Source: Ctenosaura bakeri
Lineage: Eukaryota > Chordata > Lepidosauria > Squamata > Iguanidae
Length of the DNA stretch: 64,000 bases
Direction: 5' to 3'
Assembly (NCBI GenBank): GCA_948474755.1
Contig: CAOLHI010003123.1
Span: forward strand, 62,001-126,000
This document shows positions 24,245 through 35,934 of this stretch, piece by piece. Each line of letters begins with the position of its first letter. Positions within the stretch are counted from its first letter, which is position 1. Below the pieces are notes generated by a model. That model saw only the letters and a list, made by a program, of their open reading frames with translations, did no database searches and was not told the DNA's origin. The translations under genes and the position numbers were made by a program.

Positions 24245-25750
24245 TTGGTGCTTATGCTGGGAAGTAACATCAGCAAGATGTGTTTCAGAATTGGCTGCTT
24301 TATCTATAAATCCAAACTTGTGTAAATTTGAAGAGGACAGGTTAACACTAATTTTGGATCCAACTTTTATTCCAATGTGTGCCTGGAGTAAGGGAACACC
24401 TGATGTCATTTATTTGCCTAATTTCTGTCTGCAATCAACGCACCCAGAAGAGAAAAATGGCATACACTCGATGTGAAAAGAGCAGTTAGACTGTATATCA
24501 AAAAAACTGCGTGGGTGAGACATACAGAATCTTTGTTTGTCTCTTTCACTCCAAGGACTTTGGGACAGAGAGCATCAAAAATGGTAATTGGAAGATGGGT
24601 AAAAGTATATATATTTCACTGTTATGATTATGAAGGCAAACCTAAACTGAAACATGTTTGGCCACATTCAGCAAGATCAATGATGACTAGTAGAGCTTAC
24701 AATGTAACTTCATCATTGAATAACGTATGCTCTGTGGTTGAATGTGTTACCCTGATTTCTGGAGGTCCTGTGAGAGACACCTAAATGGTCTCCAAATTAT
24801 ACAAGTTGGGGAAATTAGCAAAGAGCACAAGCTAGCAATACGAGAGGCAGGGCAACGGAGCAAGATCTTTTACCCAGTGTCTACGGGTCAGGCCAAGTCA
24901 AGAAGCAAACAGAAGTAAAATAATAATTGTGGTTTTTATTAAAAATATAATCAAACAAGTGTATGCAACACACTGACACAGATAACTAGAGAAATAAAGG
25001 TTAGAGTTGGATAGAGGGATTTTTAGAGGAGGTTTTTGGTATGGGTAATACTACACCTGTCCTGAAACCCGGGAAGATAGAGTTCGTAGGTATGAAGGTT
25101 CTCAGTACGTGGGACTGAGGGGAAGGCTCGCCAGGCAAAGTGACAGCAAGGCAGGATGGAAGTCGGGCGCGATCCAAGGAAGCACTCAAAGTCAGGGGTT
25201 CTTATAGGGGAAAATGTGGCCACAGGCTAGTCCGTACTTGGGGAAAACAATGAGTTTCGGGCTGAAGACAAAGCCTCCGAAAGGTCAGAATTTTACATGA
25301 TTGAGTTAAATCCGAACTGTCAATAGGATAGCCAGTATGCAAACACGGAGTGCTTGACAGTTGAGTATTCGGCTCGTCAAGCTGCCTGCTCGGGGCAGGG
25401 AGTTCTTTGTAAGTAGCGTGCATACATAATGCGATCTTTGCCTTGAGGTCTCCTGAAGCAGCAAGTCAACTATTTCTGGCCTGCCTGTATTTGTGTGGAA
25501 TATTACAGCAATTAGCGGCCGTGCCTGTGTGCGAGCTTGTCCAGGGACCTTGCAGCACGTGGAGAGGAATAGGTAAAGAGGACCAAATTATTGATATCAA
25601 ATGATATCTAATATCCCTCAAGTCCGGGCTAGAAACTGCGGTAACAAATGAACAGAGCCTTCTACATTTGTTAGGCATTATAAAATAGACATATTTAAAT
25701 CTGCGCAGGCAGCTTGTGGCAGATCTGTTCTGCAGTCAATAGTGAGGAAT
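24245..25750 (+). pseudogene. DIRS tyrosine recombinase, split by solo LTR
   Basis: Part one (24,245-24,744) reads VTSARCVSELAALSINPNLC, KWHTLDVKRAVRLYIKKT and ESLFVSFTPRTLGQ, then PHSARSMMTSRAYN with the catalytic HSxR. Part two (25,651-25,750) carries TFVRHYKIDIFKSAQAACGR with the nucleophilic Tyr codon at 25,679-25,681. The two parts are contiguous once the LTR and one 4-bp TSD copy are disregarded. Only a few frameshifts, so this is the best-preserved recombinase in the window. Confidence 0.82.
24745..25646 (-). repeat. Solo LTR (ERV-like, 4-bp TSD), 902 bp
   Basis: Ends tgttaccc…ggtaaca form an inverted pair, and the 4-bp duplication aatg flanks it (24,741-24,744 and 25,647-25,650). Read on the minus strand it has U3-like sequence, then an AATAAA-type signal near 24,936-24,945. 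It is homologous to the LTRs at 36,733-37,590 and 52,189-53,106. TG…CA ends with 4-bp TSD are typical of gammaretrovirus-like ERVs, but no internal genes are present to confirm this. Confidence 0.85.
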
Positions 25751-26143
25751 TAGCATTAGGTCCCACCCAGGGTGTGGCTTGAGTAAATCCCAATCATGGT
25801 GGATTCCTCTTCCATGCCACCCTGAGAATGAGAGATTGTACTTGCCGTGAAGAGTTATTCTGAGATGGCAGGAGGAGGGATCCACATCCACCCTGAAAAG
25901 AGAAAAAAAAATAAATTTAGAATTTGAAGATATTAAAGTAAGCAAGTTTTTGTAGAATGAGTGTGGAACCATCAGTTAGGACGGAGACTTGGTGTCATCT
26001 GGCTAGATAATAAAAACTGTTGGAGAGGGGAAGGAGCCATAACTGTCACAACGAAAGAAGACTTTTGACTCCTGCCTGTTCTGGTTTGCATGTAGATAAA
26101 ACCCAGTCATGGTAGATTCCTCCTCCTGACATCCCAGAACGAC

Positions 26144-26769
26144 TGTTCATGTAAGTCCAGTCTCTCACTCTCTCCCATTTCCTGTCCAAGATCAAATCAA
26201 GTTTTATAGGTTGATAAAGATACTTGGGCTATGGCATCTAAAAAAGTGCTACTTCCCATATTTTTCTGGCCAGGTGTTAAGATCAGAGCATTATACCTCT
26301 GCGTACTGAGATTCAGTTTATGACTGCTCTTGATTGGGACTTATCAGTGTTAGCCCCCAAAAGGGTCCATTTTGTGCCGTTTTCATTATTTATATTATGC
26401 ATCAGGCCAAATAAAAGTCAATGACTTTTTGAGTTTCTCAGTCTCTTTAATTTGTTATATGCTTAACTGCCCAGTTTTATCTTAAAATTGTGACTAATAA
26501 CTGTTTTATTTCTGTGGCTGTTTTAAAAAAAAACTCAGTAATTTCATCTTCTTTTAGTTCTCACTTGGTTTCTAACTGTTCTTATTTTTATTCTATTTCA
26601 GTGCATTTTATTGTGCTTTATTTTGTGTTTACATGTACTGCACTATGAACTTCAGCTTTAGGGTAACACATAAATTGAATCAACAGAAAAATAGACTAGG
26701 ATAGTGTGATAGTTTTAATAAGAATTTTGCCCATTTTCTGACTTCAGAAACTGACATTATTTGCCATAG
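26144..26769. other. Intron upstream of exon 6, nothing recognised
   Basis: AT-rich intron; no repeat named. Confidence 0.5.
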
Positions 26770-26838
26770 ATTTATACTGGAAGGGAAAGAAATCCGTCTA
26801 AAACCATTTTGTGCAATCTTTATTACCTTGAATCCTGG
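26770..26838 (+). CDS. DNAH14: Dynein heavy chain exon 6: AAA1 sensor I
   Basis: 69 bases reading FILEGKEIRLKPFCAIFITLNPG. It contains the sensor-I asparagine of the conserved FIT(M/L)NPGY motif. The last Gly codon is split GG|A with exon 7. Acceptor catag at 26,769; donor gtaagt at 26,839. It follows a 7.2-kb intron that holds a nearly complete DIRS element. Confidence 0.94.
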
Positions 26839-26904
26839 GTAAGTGTTAATGTTATCTTTGATTGCTCAACAATACTACAAGAGCTAGCAAAATAATTTTT
26901 GATG

Positions 26905-27072
26905 TGAACATATGATGTTGCTTCATATCATCAAACCTTGTCTAATTCAGCATACTGACTGACTATGGTCCTCCCTTGCACCCTTCCTGTTAATGTCAGG
27001 GATTGAACCTGGGATCACATTGTTTATGCAAAACATGTGAACTACCATTGAACTACATCCACATCTGTATGG
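26905..27072 (-). repeat. tRNA-derived SINE, minus strand
   Basis: On the minus strand it reads tgtagttcaatggtagttca, then gatcccaggttcaatccctg, a good A-box/B-box pair. It ends with a tail equivalent to tatactgaatta…gaagcaacatc. It resembles the common reptile SINE with cccaggttcaatccctggca. Confidence 0.7.
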
Positions 27073-27129
27073 GTCCTTGATGGGATGGACGTTTAATACA
27101 ATGCTGTATTAAACCACTAGTTTTGTCTA

Positions 27130-28175
27130 TATTTTACTAGCATATTTACATGGCGTTACCCAGAGTTTTTATTTTCCTCTTAAGAACTCACCAAACTGTC
27201 TTCTCCATTTCCTATAATTTTGCACCATATTTCCCAATGCAGTCTATATTCAGAGTTATTTACATACACAGTTTGAGTTCCTAGGGGAGTATACTGTCCT
27301 CCTCTATGCTGCTAGGCCTCATGTCCATAGCAACCAGCTTATTTCTGTACCTGTAAATTTTCCCCATATTCCTCAATCGAGTCTGCATTCATAGTTGTTA
27401 ACATACAGAGGTTGAGTTCCTGTGGGAATACACTGTCCTCCTCCTTGCTGCTAGGCATTGTCTCCATAGCAACCAGCCTATTTCAGTACCTGTAACTTTT
27501 CCCCATAGTCCCCAATCCAATCTGTGTTGTCTAGTGACATTGATATACTGGCTTTTCCCCCGTTTCTGTTGAATTTGTGCAATGGCTTTATGTTTTTCTG
27601 GAAGCACTTTTTGTTTTGAATTTCAACCATTTGATTCCTTACATATGGAACCCATACAATCTATTGTGTGAGGCAAGAAGACCTTGTAACTATGGCCATC
27701 TCTGCACTACACTGTTATAGTGCTATTATTCCACTTTTAATATCCTGTGGAATTCTGGGGTTTGTAGTTTATTGAGGCCAAAGAGCTTTCTGGCTGCGAA
27801 TTCTTAAATACCTCTCCTTAAGCTACAAATCTCAGGATTCCATAGGATGTTGAAAGTGGAATAATAGCACTATGACAGTGTAGTGTGGAAATGGATTATG
27901 TTGTGTATGTCACTTTAATTTTTCTCACATATGCCTCCCAAATGTTTTCTGGCATCCTTATTGATGGTAAGTCTCATCTCCATAGCAACCAGCCTGAGGC
28001 CCAAGAGCTCTCTGGCTGAGAATTCTAAAGGCCCCTCCCTAAACTGCCAACTCCAGGATTCTTTGGAATCTTCACGGCCAGCCAATCATATGAGGTCTTC
28101 TCGCCTCAGACAGTCAATCATATGCTGATGCAGACAGACAAATGCACAGACAAACATTGACTTTTATATAGTAGA
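27130..28175. repeat. Unclassified repeat with 139-bp tandem units
   Basis: Units begin at about 27,241, 27,380 and 27,519 (third partial). Each has agtctgcattcatagttgtt-like and ctccatagcaaccagcctat-like words, and a last echo of the latter lies at about 27,975. Outer edges carry tttactagcatatttacatg (left) and acttttatatagtagattc (right). A foldback MITE is inserted at 27,694-27,894. I cannot place it in a superfamily; a Helitron-like element is one possibility. Confidence 0.5.
27694..27894. repeat. Foldback MITE, hAT-like, copy 1
   Basis: The two ends are complementary over about 30 bp: cactacactgttatagtgct on the left and the reverse complement of agcactatgacagtgtagtg on the right. The interior also pairs (…ctacaaatctcaggattcc versus …ggaattctggggtttgtag), so the whole element can fold into one hairpin. 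A second copy is at about 50,235-50,446 and a fragment at about 27,992-28,070. Confidence 0.75.
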
Positions 28176-28403
28176 TTCGTATTTATCTAAAAAGTTATTT
28201 TTTAAGACAGCCAAAATTTCAATGGCACGTAAAATTCTCATTTATTTTCCTTTACAATAGATGCAGTGAAATCACCTATGTTCATATATAGTACTGGACT
28301 TCTTTCATATTTTTTTTTTTGAAAGCGTTAAAAGGACTGTGTTAAAGTCTTCTTAATGTAGAATTTGAAAAAAATAGACTGGTGATTTTTCTTTTCTTTT
28401 AAG

Positions 28404-28590
28404 ATACAAAGGTCGTGTAGAACTCCCAGACAACCTGAAGTCATTATTTCGCCCCGTCTCCATGATGGTACCAGATTATGAACTCATTGCTGAAATAATG
28501 TTGTTTTCAGAAGGTTTCAAATCAGCAAGACTACTTTCAGGGAAGATAGTAAATCTTTATCATCTTTCTAGCAAGCAGCTGTCACTGCAG
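28404..28590 (+). CDS. DNAH14: Dynein heavy chain exon 7: AAA1 post-sensor I
   Basis: 187 bases beginning [19 protein letters not shown] and continuing [18 protein letters not shown] to LSSKQLSLQ. The ELPDNLKxLFRxVxMMVPD block is diagnostic of dynein AAA1. Lys at the fourth position of the NPGYKGR junction is unusual, since most heavy chains have Ala. Acceptor ttttaag at 28,403; donor gtaaaa at 28,591. It is followed by the 28.6-kb transposon-filled intron. Confidence 0.95.
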
Positions 28591-30207
28591 GTAAAATTTT
28601 CAGAGGAGTCTGTTAATCTGATATAGCAAAAATAACAGTCTTGTGGCACAAATTGTATTACTGTACAAACTTTGAAGGATTGCCTTAGTTATCATATTTA
28701 CATAATGGATGAATGGTTTATAACCATAGAGTAAAAAGAAATTAAAATGCATAAAGTAAAATCAGTGATAACTGCCATAACAGTAACCATTTACAAAACA
28801 ATATTTGGGTAGTAATGAAGGCATCCTTGCCTTGATTACCTGATGAACACATATAGTTGTAGACAGATGCTTCTGCAATTCCCCCTGCTCCAAATAAGGG
28901 ATGGAATGGTAGTGCAGAGGGTTTCAGAGGCTCTTCAGCAAAATGGGTGGTGGTGTCGGCTGTGCCTACCATAAGTCCATATGTGGACCTACAACTGTAG
29001 GCTGAGTTATATAGGATTGCCACCATAGGGTGATGAATAGCCATTGCCCCTATTCAAGCCCCAAGAAAGACAGGATGAGTGTATACTTCACTATAGAGAT
29101 TAAAAAACAACAACAAAACAAACTCAAAAACAAAGAGCTCTTAAACTTATAAATACATCCATGCACATTCAGCCATAAATATGATTTTTGCTCTGGTTCT
29201 GCTAGGTGCTAGCAGGGAGTGCCAGATAAAATAAAATGTGGGAAGAGTGCTAGAAGCAGAACTGGGAACTTCCAAAAGTTGCAGTGATGGTGTCCAAAGA
29301 TGCTGTCATTTCTCAAAGCTGTCAAGAGATCAGGTGCTAGTCCTGTAATTGTTTGATGATGACGACGACAATGATGATGATGACGATGACAACGACGATG
29401 ATTTTGTTCATTTTTATCCTGCCTTTTCCTCACTAATGGGACTCAAGGAAGCTTACAAATTATTAAAACCAATACATATTGTACCTTTTGGCTAAATGCC
29501 TAGAAATGTTAAATGCTTAGAAAGATAGCACTTATATCTTTCTTCAACAAACTTATTTCGAACAGTTTTCTGATTATCTGGGGCAGAAGCTATGAATGTG
29601 TAGCTGTTTTGTAATGTTCTGAAATTTGAAATGATGAGCTGTCATCAGTTTTCCATTTCTCAGCAATTCAAACAGAGCAAGCACCCGTTTGTCCCTCACA
29701 TTCATGAAGAGTTCATAATTAATATACTGGGGAATTAAAGATAGCTATAGTATTGTAAGGCTTTAAAGATAAATGCAGTGCCATAAAAGTTTAACTAATG
29801 GCATTATTCTTAAAGCTCTGTCATACAAAGACATAACATAAGAATATAAATGAAAGAATAACAGTGGTGGAGTGTAGAGTCCTCTTTACTGCAGTATATG
29901 TCTGATCCAGCCTCCTCATACGAAATGAATGCAAGAAAGATGTGTTAATACCAGTGTCATTAGAGTCCTATCATTCTTCTTGAGAAGTACATGCAGGTCC
30001 ATCTGTGAAGGATTCTCCTCAGGTGATTCAGATCACCACAGCCACTGAGGGCAAGATAGCTGAATTACCTCCAGATGCTTCACAACTGTCCGCGGGTTGC
30101 TTCACAGGGATCCAGCTACTCATTCTCCTTCACTACTGGCTCTGTCAGACAAGATCCTTTTGCTCCACCTCTTTATTTCATCATTTAGTTCAGTGTCGGT
30201 ACTTAGA
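28591..30207. other. Start of 28.6-kb intron; mostly unrecognised
   Basis: Contains a GAY trinucleotide microsatellite at about 29,352-29,402 (gatgatgacgacgacaatga). This is followed by a LINE/SINE-tail-like segment (ttatcctgccttttcctcac, then tgggactcaaggaagcttac). Nothing else could be named. Confidence 0.5.
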
Positions 30208-31640
30208 ATAATAGAATTCTAGAATCATAGAATTGGAAGAGACTACAAAGACCATTGAGTTCCACCCCTTGCCATGCAGGAATACACCATCAAAGCATTC
30301 CTGACAGATGACCATCCAACCTCTGTTTAAAAACCTCCAAAGAAGAAGACTCCATCACTCTCTGAGGCAGCTGATTCCACTGTTGAACTGTTCTTCCTAA
30401 TGTTTAGATGAAATCTCCTTTCCTGCACTTTGAAGCCATTACTCTGTGTCTTAAGCCATTTCCACACGGAGGTAAAACTCCGCCTCCAGAAGATGGGAGA
30501 CGGAGGTCGTTCACACCGCCGGGCGATCTAGTGTGGTTGGAAAAGGTGAGGCTCCACACCTCCAACCGCTTGAGTGCCGCTCGAGTGCCGCCGCAAGGGT
30601 GACGCTGCGAGTTTTTAAAAACCACCTTCCCAGGTGGTTTTTATGAAACTCACCCACACTAATCCGCAGCTGCTCCCGGTGTGAATCTGCAGAGACGCAT
30701 TAGTGCGTCTCTGCAGATCTGCCCGGGGGCGGGCTTCCGGCTGGCGCGCTGCCCTGATTGGCGGAGCGCTGCCGGAAGCCGCCAGCCGCCATTTTGGGTG
30801 CCACCAAACGCCACCGAAATTCGGCGGCGTGTGGAGCGGCGGAGCCGCGCTCCCTGCAGGGACGGAGCAGGGGCGCAAGCAGGTAATCTCTGCCCCTGTG
30901 TGCGCCGCCCCATTTTGGCTCCCTGCATGTGAAAAGGGCCTTAGTCTCTGAAGCAGCAGCAAACAGACTTGCTCCATCCTCCACATGATATCCCTTCAAA
31001 TATTTAAGCATACCTATCGTGTTGTTTCTTAACCTTCTTTTCTTGCAGCTAAACATGTTCAGCTCCCCAGGCCACTCTTCAGAGGTATGATTTCCAAGCC
31101 TTTTACCATTTTAGTCACCCTCTTTTGGACACGTTCTAGTTTGTCAATATCCTTCCTGAACTGTGGTTGTGGTGCCTAGAACTGGACATAGTATTCCAGA
31201 TGGGGTCTGACCAAAGCAGAATAGTACTACCACTTCCTTTGACCTAGATACTGTACTCCTATTGATGGAGTCCAGAATCACATTGGCTTTTTTAGTTGTC
31301 ACATCACACTCTGACTCATGTTCAGCTCATGGTCTACTAAGACTCTTAGATCCTTTCCACATGTAATGTGATCAAGCCAGGTGTCACTCATCTTATATCT
31401 GTGCATTTCATTTTTTCTGCCCTGTTGAAATTCATTTTGTTAGTTTTGGCCTAGATCTCTAATCTATTAAGATCATTTTGAATTCTGATCCTGTTCTCTG
31501 GAATTTTAGCTACCCCTCCTAATTTTATGTCATCTGCAAATTTGATAAGAATGCCCTCTGTATCCAAATTATTGATAGAGATATGGAATTGCATAGACTT
31601 CTTCATTTTCACAGATGTCTCATAGGATGGATTCAACCAG
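30208..31640 (-). mobile_element. CR1 LINE 3' end, minus strand, interrupted
   Basis: The left edge holds attctagaatcatagaattg, the reverse complement of the CR1 terminal ATTCTATGATTCT repeat. The body shows classic CR1 words: cacttttggacacgttc-like, tatccttcctgaactg, tattccagatggggtctga, aatcacattggctttttt and tgtcatctgcaaatttgata. It is 5'-truncated, and a GC-rich MITE is inserted at 30,454-30,940. No open RT remains. Confidence 0.88.
30454..30940. mobile_element. GC-rich MITE, Harbinger-like, inside CR1
   Basis: 487 bp with imperfect terminal inverted repeats (agccatttccacacgg versus the complement of catgtgaaaagggcc) and a TTA direct repeat at each side (30,451-30,453; 30,941-30,943). 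The CR1 reading gtgtctta|gtctctgaagcagc resumes exactly across it. Interior is strikingly GC/CpG-rich compared with the intron, with internal hairpins (accaccttcccaggtggt; agagacgcattagtgcgtct). Open frames here on both strands are compositional. Harbinger placement is by TSD and TIR only. Confidence 0.65.
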
Positions 31641-32159
31641 ATCTAGATCTGGGAGTCATTACTCTTGTTCTCCATTCTCTGCTGCCTCTGAAATAGGCCT
31701 TTTCACAGGGTCACTATGCTTAATCTGTGTCTTTTGTCCTTTTACATAAAAATCAGTTCTTCAAGTTGATTCCAACTGAAAGAACATTTCTCCTGGAAAA
31801 TCTATTTATCAGTAAGTCCATCAGTAAATTATTGTTCTCATTTTTTTTCAAAGAAAATGTCATGTGAGCTCACAGACCAGTTGTCATATATTCTCCAGAG
31901 TGATGTCAGTTCACACTCCAGATTTTGGCTGTTCAACTTTATAGTTGGAGGTTGGGTTGTAACATCTCTTATGCTTTTCATCTTTCTACCACCACCTGTA
32001 CTGATTCCCTTCATCTCTTGCTGAATGTTCATCTCAGCTTGTATAAACTGAATGTCTGAGTCTCAAGTCAGCTCTCAGAAAGGTTGAGTTGCATCTTTTT
32101 TTCCCCTCCAGTTGCCAATATGTCATTTTAGTTGCCTGTTATACTTTAAATCCTCATCT
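31641..32159. other. Intron stretch left of the L1 nest
   Basis: No repeat recognised. It is the left flank of the L1 insertion and continues at 47,581. Confidence 0.45.
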
Positions 32160-35100
32160 TCATCTGGCCCATCTTTTTTTTTTATTATGTTTATTGTATC
32201 ATTATACTCAACTAAAAAGAAAAAAGAACTAAAATAACATCAATTTAACATCTGTTTACAAAAATTGCATTTTACAAAAGAATATATTTACAATAATATA
32301 ATATATAAGTACTGTTACATAGAGCCCATATCATATTATCATATTCAGTAAGATTTCTAAATATGGAGTCTAAATATTTCGTATTCCCTTAACCATCATA
32401 TGTCACTTCCTCACTTTCCCTAGAGCAGTTCCTTCTAGAATACACTCATGTCTCTCTTCAAAATCCTTTCCTTCTATACCTTTCCTGCCATCTCTTTAGT
32501 TTTATCTCATCTATATTTTTGTTATTTCTTATCTGTCCGAATCTTAAAATTAATTTCTTAATTTCCTTTACTACTTCTTCTTTGTTAACTATGTTGGGAG
32601 CAGAAATTCTTCCACTTGCCTCCATTCTTTTTCATTAGCTGCTTGATTTCTACCTTGTAGCATCATCGTTAATCTATCCATTTCTCGATACTCCATCACC
32701 TTAACTTTCCATTCATCAATTTGGGGGATTTGGTTGTTTTTCCACTTCCTAGCAAATACTATTCTGGCGGCAGTAATCATGTAGAGTACTATTCTCCAGA
32801 ATTTCCCTCTTATTTCTGTATCCACCTTCTGTAATATATTCAAAAGAAAGATTTCTGGCAGCAGTGGGATATTAGTCTGTAGGACTTTTGAGCTTAACTT
32901 TTGTATTTCTTTCCAGTATATTTTTGCTTTTTCACATGTCCACCAAGTGTGATAATAAGTCCCATTTTCATGACCACATTTCCAGCAATTTTTCTCTCTT
33001 GCCTTATATATCTTGTTTATTTTCACTGGATCGAGGTGCCACCTATGTAACATCTTTAAGTAATTTTCTTTTAGGTTCTGCGCAGCAATGAATTTTTGCA
33101 TTTCAGTCCAGCTTTTCTCCCAATGCTCCAATTGAATTTCTCGTCCAATATTCTGCGCTCATGTAATCATCAAAGGTCTTATCTGCTCCAATTCTAATTC
33201 CCTCTCCATGAGTAATTTATATAATTTAGAGGTCAGTTGCTTTTGTGATTCAAATACTATTTTTTAAAATGGTTTTCATTTTTGTCCATATCAAAGCCCT
33301 CTAATTTTCAATCCATATTAAATCTCTCTTTAAGCTGTCTATAAAGAAACCATTGACACTTGAATCCTTCATTTTCTAGTTCTTCCCTAGTTTTCATTCT
33401 AATTCCATGATTCTTCTCCTCGATAATCTTATCTTTATATCTTATCAATTCCTCTTGTGGTTCTTGCCATGTACCAAAGAAGGCCTCCTGGGGGGAGATC
33501 CATAATGGGATTTTGTTGTAATACCTTTTCTTAAATTTATGCCAATTTATTAAGAGGGATTTTCTTAAAAAGTGATTAAAAAATTCTTTGTCTATTTTTT
33601 CTTTGTTATACCACACTTATGCATGCCAACCCATACTCAGGCCCGCACCTTCAAGATTCAATATTTTCCCGCCTTGTAATGTTATCCACTCTTTGATCCA
33701 GGTTAAACAGTTCGCTTGGTAGTATATTCTTAAATCCGGTAATCAGAAGCCTCCCTTTTCTTTCCTTTCTGTGAGTGTCTTCCATTTGATTCTTGGTCTC
33801 TTCTTTTCCCATATGAATCTGGTAATTTCTCTTTGCCATTCTATAAATGGTTTTTCGTTTATGTTTATTGGTAAATTTTGGAATAAGAAGTTCAATTTTG
33901 GTAATGCATTCATCTTTATCGTAGCTATCTGCCCCAAAAGTGACAGTTGCAATTGATTCCAATTATTTAGTGAGTTTTGGATTTCTTTCCACCCAATTTT
34001 ATAGTTATTGTCATATAGCTCATTATTTCTTTTGGATATCCAAATTCCTAAATATTTCACTTTCTTTTCTGATTTGAAACCTGTTTTAGTGGTCAATTCT
34101 CTTTGTTCTTCCAATCTTATATTTTTTTGTCAAAATTTTTGTCTTTTCTCTATTAATTCTTAATCCAGCTAGCTCTCCAAATTGGTTAATCTTTTCTACT
34201 AATTTCTCTATGCATGAGTTTGGATCTTCCAGGATGATAACCAAGTCATCAGTGTACACTTGTAGCTTATATTCTTGCCTCTTCACTTTACATCCTTTTA
34301 TTTCCGTGCCCTCTTTGATCATCTTTATTAATATCTCTAATACTGTTATAAATAGTAAGGGGGATAGAGGGCACCCTTGCCTTGTTCCTTTTTTGATCTT
34401 GAATTTTTCCATTTTTTCTCCATTTATAATTAATGAGGCTTCTTGATTTTTATATATTTCTTTTATCCAGTTCGTATATGTATTTCCAAAGTTCATTTTT
34501 TCCAATACTTGAAACATAAAGTCCCACCTCAAATTATCAAAAGCCTTCTCGGCATCTATAAAAATTAAGGCTAATTTCTTCTCATTATTTTTCTCATAGT
34601 GTTCTATAACATTCAGGATTGTCCTGATGTTATTTTTAAGCTGTCTTTCCGGTAAAAAACCGTTTTGTTCTTCCTCTATTAATTCTTGCAGCACTCTTAG
34701 TTCTTTCAGCTAAAGTACTCATGAAAATTTTATAATCAACGTTCAACAAAGATATTGGTAACTTCCTGGATCCTTTATGTCTCGTCCTTCTTTCAAAATT
34801 AACGTAATACAAGCCTCCCTCCAAGAGTTTGGCCTTCCTCCTTCTATAATTTCGTTAAGTAATTTTGACATATATGGCACTAGCTCCTCTTGCATGTTCT
34901 TGTAATAGGAAGCTGAAAAACCATCAGGGCCCGGTGCTTTTGTCGAGTTCTGTTTTTTGATAGCATCCACAATCTCCATTACTGTTATTTTAGCATTCAA
35001 TATTTTCTGTTGTTCTTCTGTTATTTTAGGTATCTCTTGTTTTTCCAAAAAATCCGTTATCTTTTTAAGTATTTTCCTTTCTTTTGCGTTGTATAATGCA

Positions 35101-35934
35101 CTGTAGTATCTATAAAAGACTTGTTTAATGACCTCTTGGTTCGTTGACGATTTTCCATCTTTATTAACTTCTGTAATTAAGTTGTTTTCTCTTTCCTTCC
35201 TCAATTTATAAGCAAGCCATTTTCCTGGCTTGTTCACCTGTTCGAAAAATCTTTGTTTCACCCTTTTTAGATTCCTATTTATTTCCCATTGATATTCCGA
35301 TTTCATCTGTTCATGTAACATCTTCAATTCTGTTCTTGCTTTATGGTCTATTGGATTTAATCTGAGTTGCTCTTCCCTTTGTTTTATTTTTATCATGATT
35401 TCTTGGTGTTTTGCTTGCCTCTTTTTCTTTAGCTCCGTACCCCATTGTATAAAATGACCTCTCAGTACTGCCTTACTGGCATCCCAGATTGTGTGCATTT
35501 TAACTTCATTTGTTGGATTTTCTTTAAAGTAATTCTTAATGGTTTCTCTTATCTTTTCGGTATATCTCTCATTTTGGAATATTTCGTCGTTTAATCTCCA
35601 TCTCTTTATTCTTTTGGACATTTTAAATTCCAATTGAATCAGATTATGATCAGAGCATACTCTCGGAAGAATCTCCATATTTGTTACCTTGTTTTGTATA
35701 GCTTTTGAGATCAAGTACATGTCAATTCTTGACATTGATTTGTGGGTTTCTGAGTAATATGTGAATCCTTTAGAATGTCCATATTTCATCCTCCACACAT
35801 CCTGTAATGACATTAGTTCCATTAATTTAAAGAAGATCTAGGAAGTTTACCATGTTTTCGATCTAGTTTAGTTCCAGATCTATCTTCCTTGGGATCCAAC
35901 ACCCCATTCATGTCCCCGCAGAGTAGGAAATTAT

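Larger units (their letters stand above)
20627..26143 (+). mobile_element. Near full-length DIRS-type retrotransposon with both inverted terminal repeats
   Basis: DIRS elements use a tyrosine recombinase instead of an integrase and end in inverted repeats. Here about 105-bp repeats at 20,627-20,730 and 26,032-26,143 match in reverse complement (gaggaatccaccatgattgg versus its complement near 26,110). Order: Gag 20,820-23,060, RT 23,390-23,851, a foreign insertion/deletion at about 23,852-24,240, recombinase 24,245-24,744 and 25,651-25,750, then the complementary region and right end. A solo LTR splits the recombinase. All frames are broken, but the layout is complete. Confidence 0.85.

Noticed and set aside
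30615..31056. Overlapping open frames of up to 123 codons on both strands
   Set aside because: They lie in the CpG-rich MITE. Arg/Ala/Pro-rich shadows in several frames reflect base composition, not coding.
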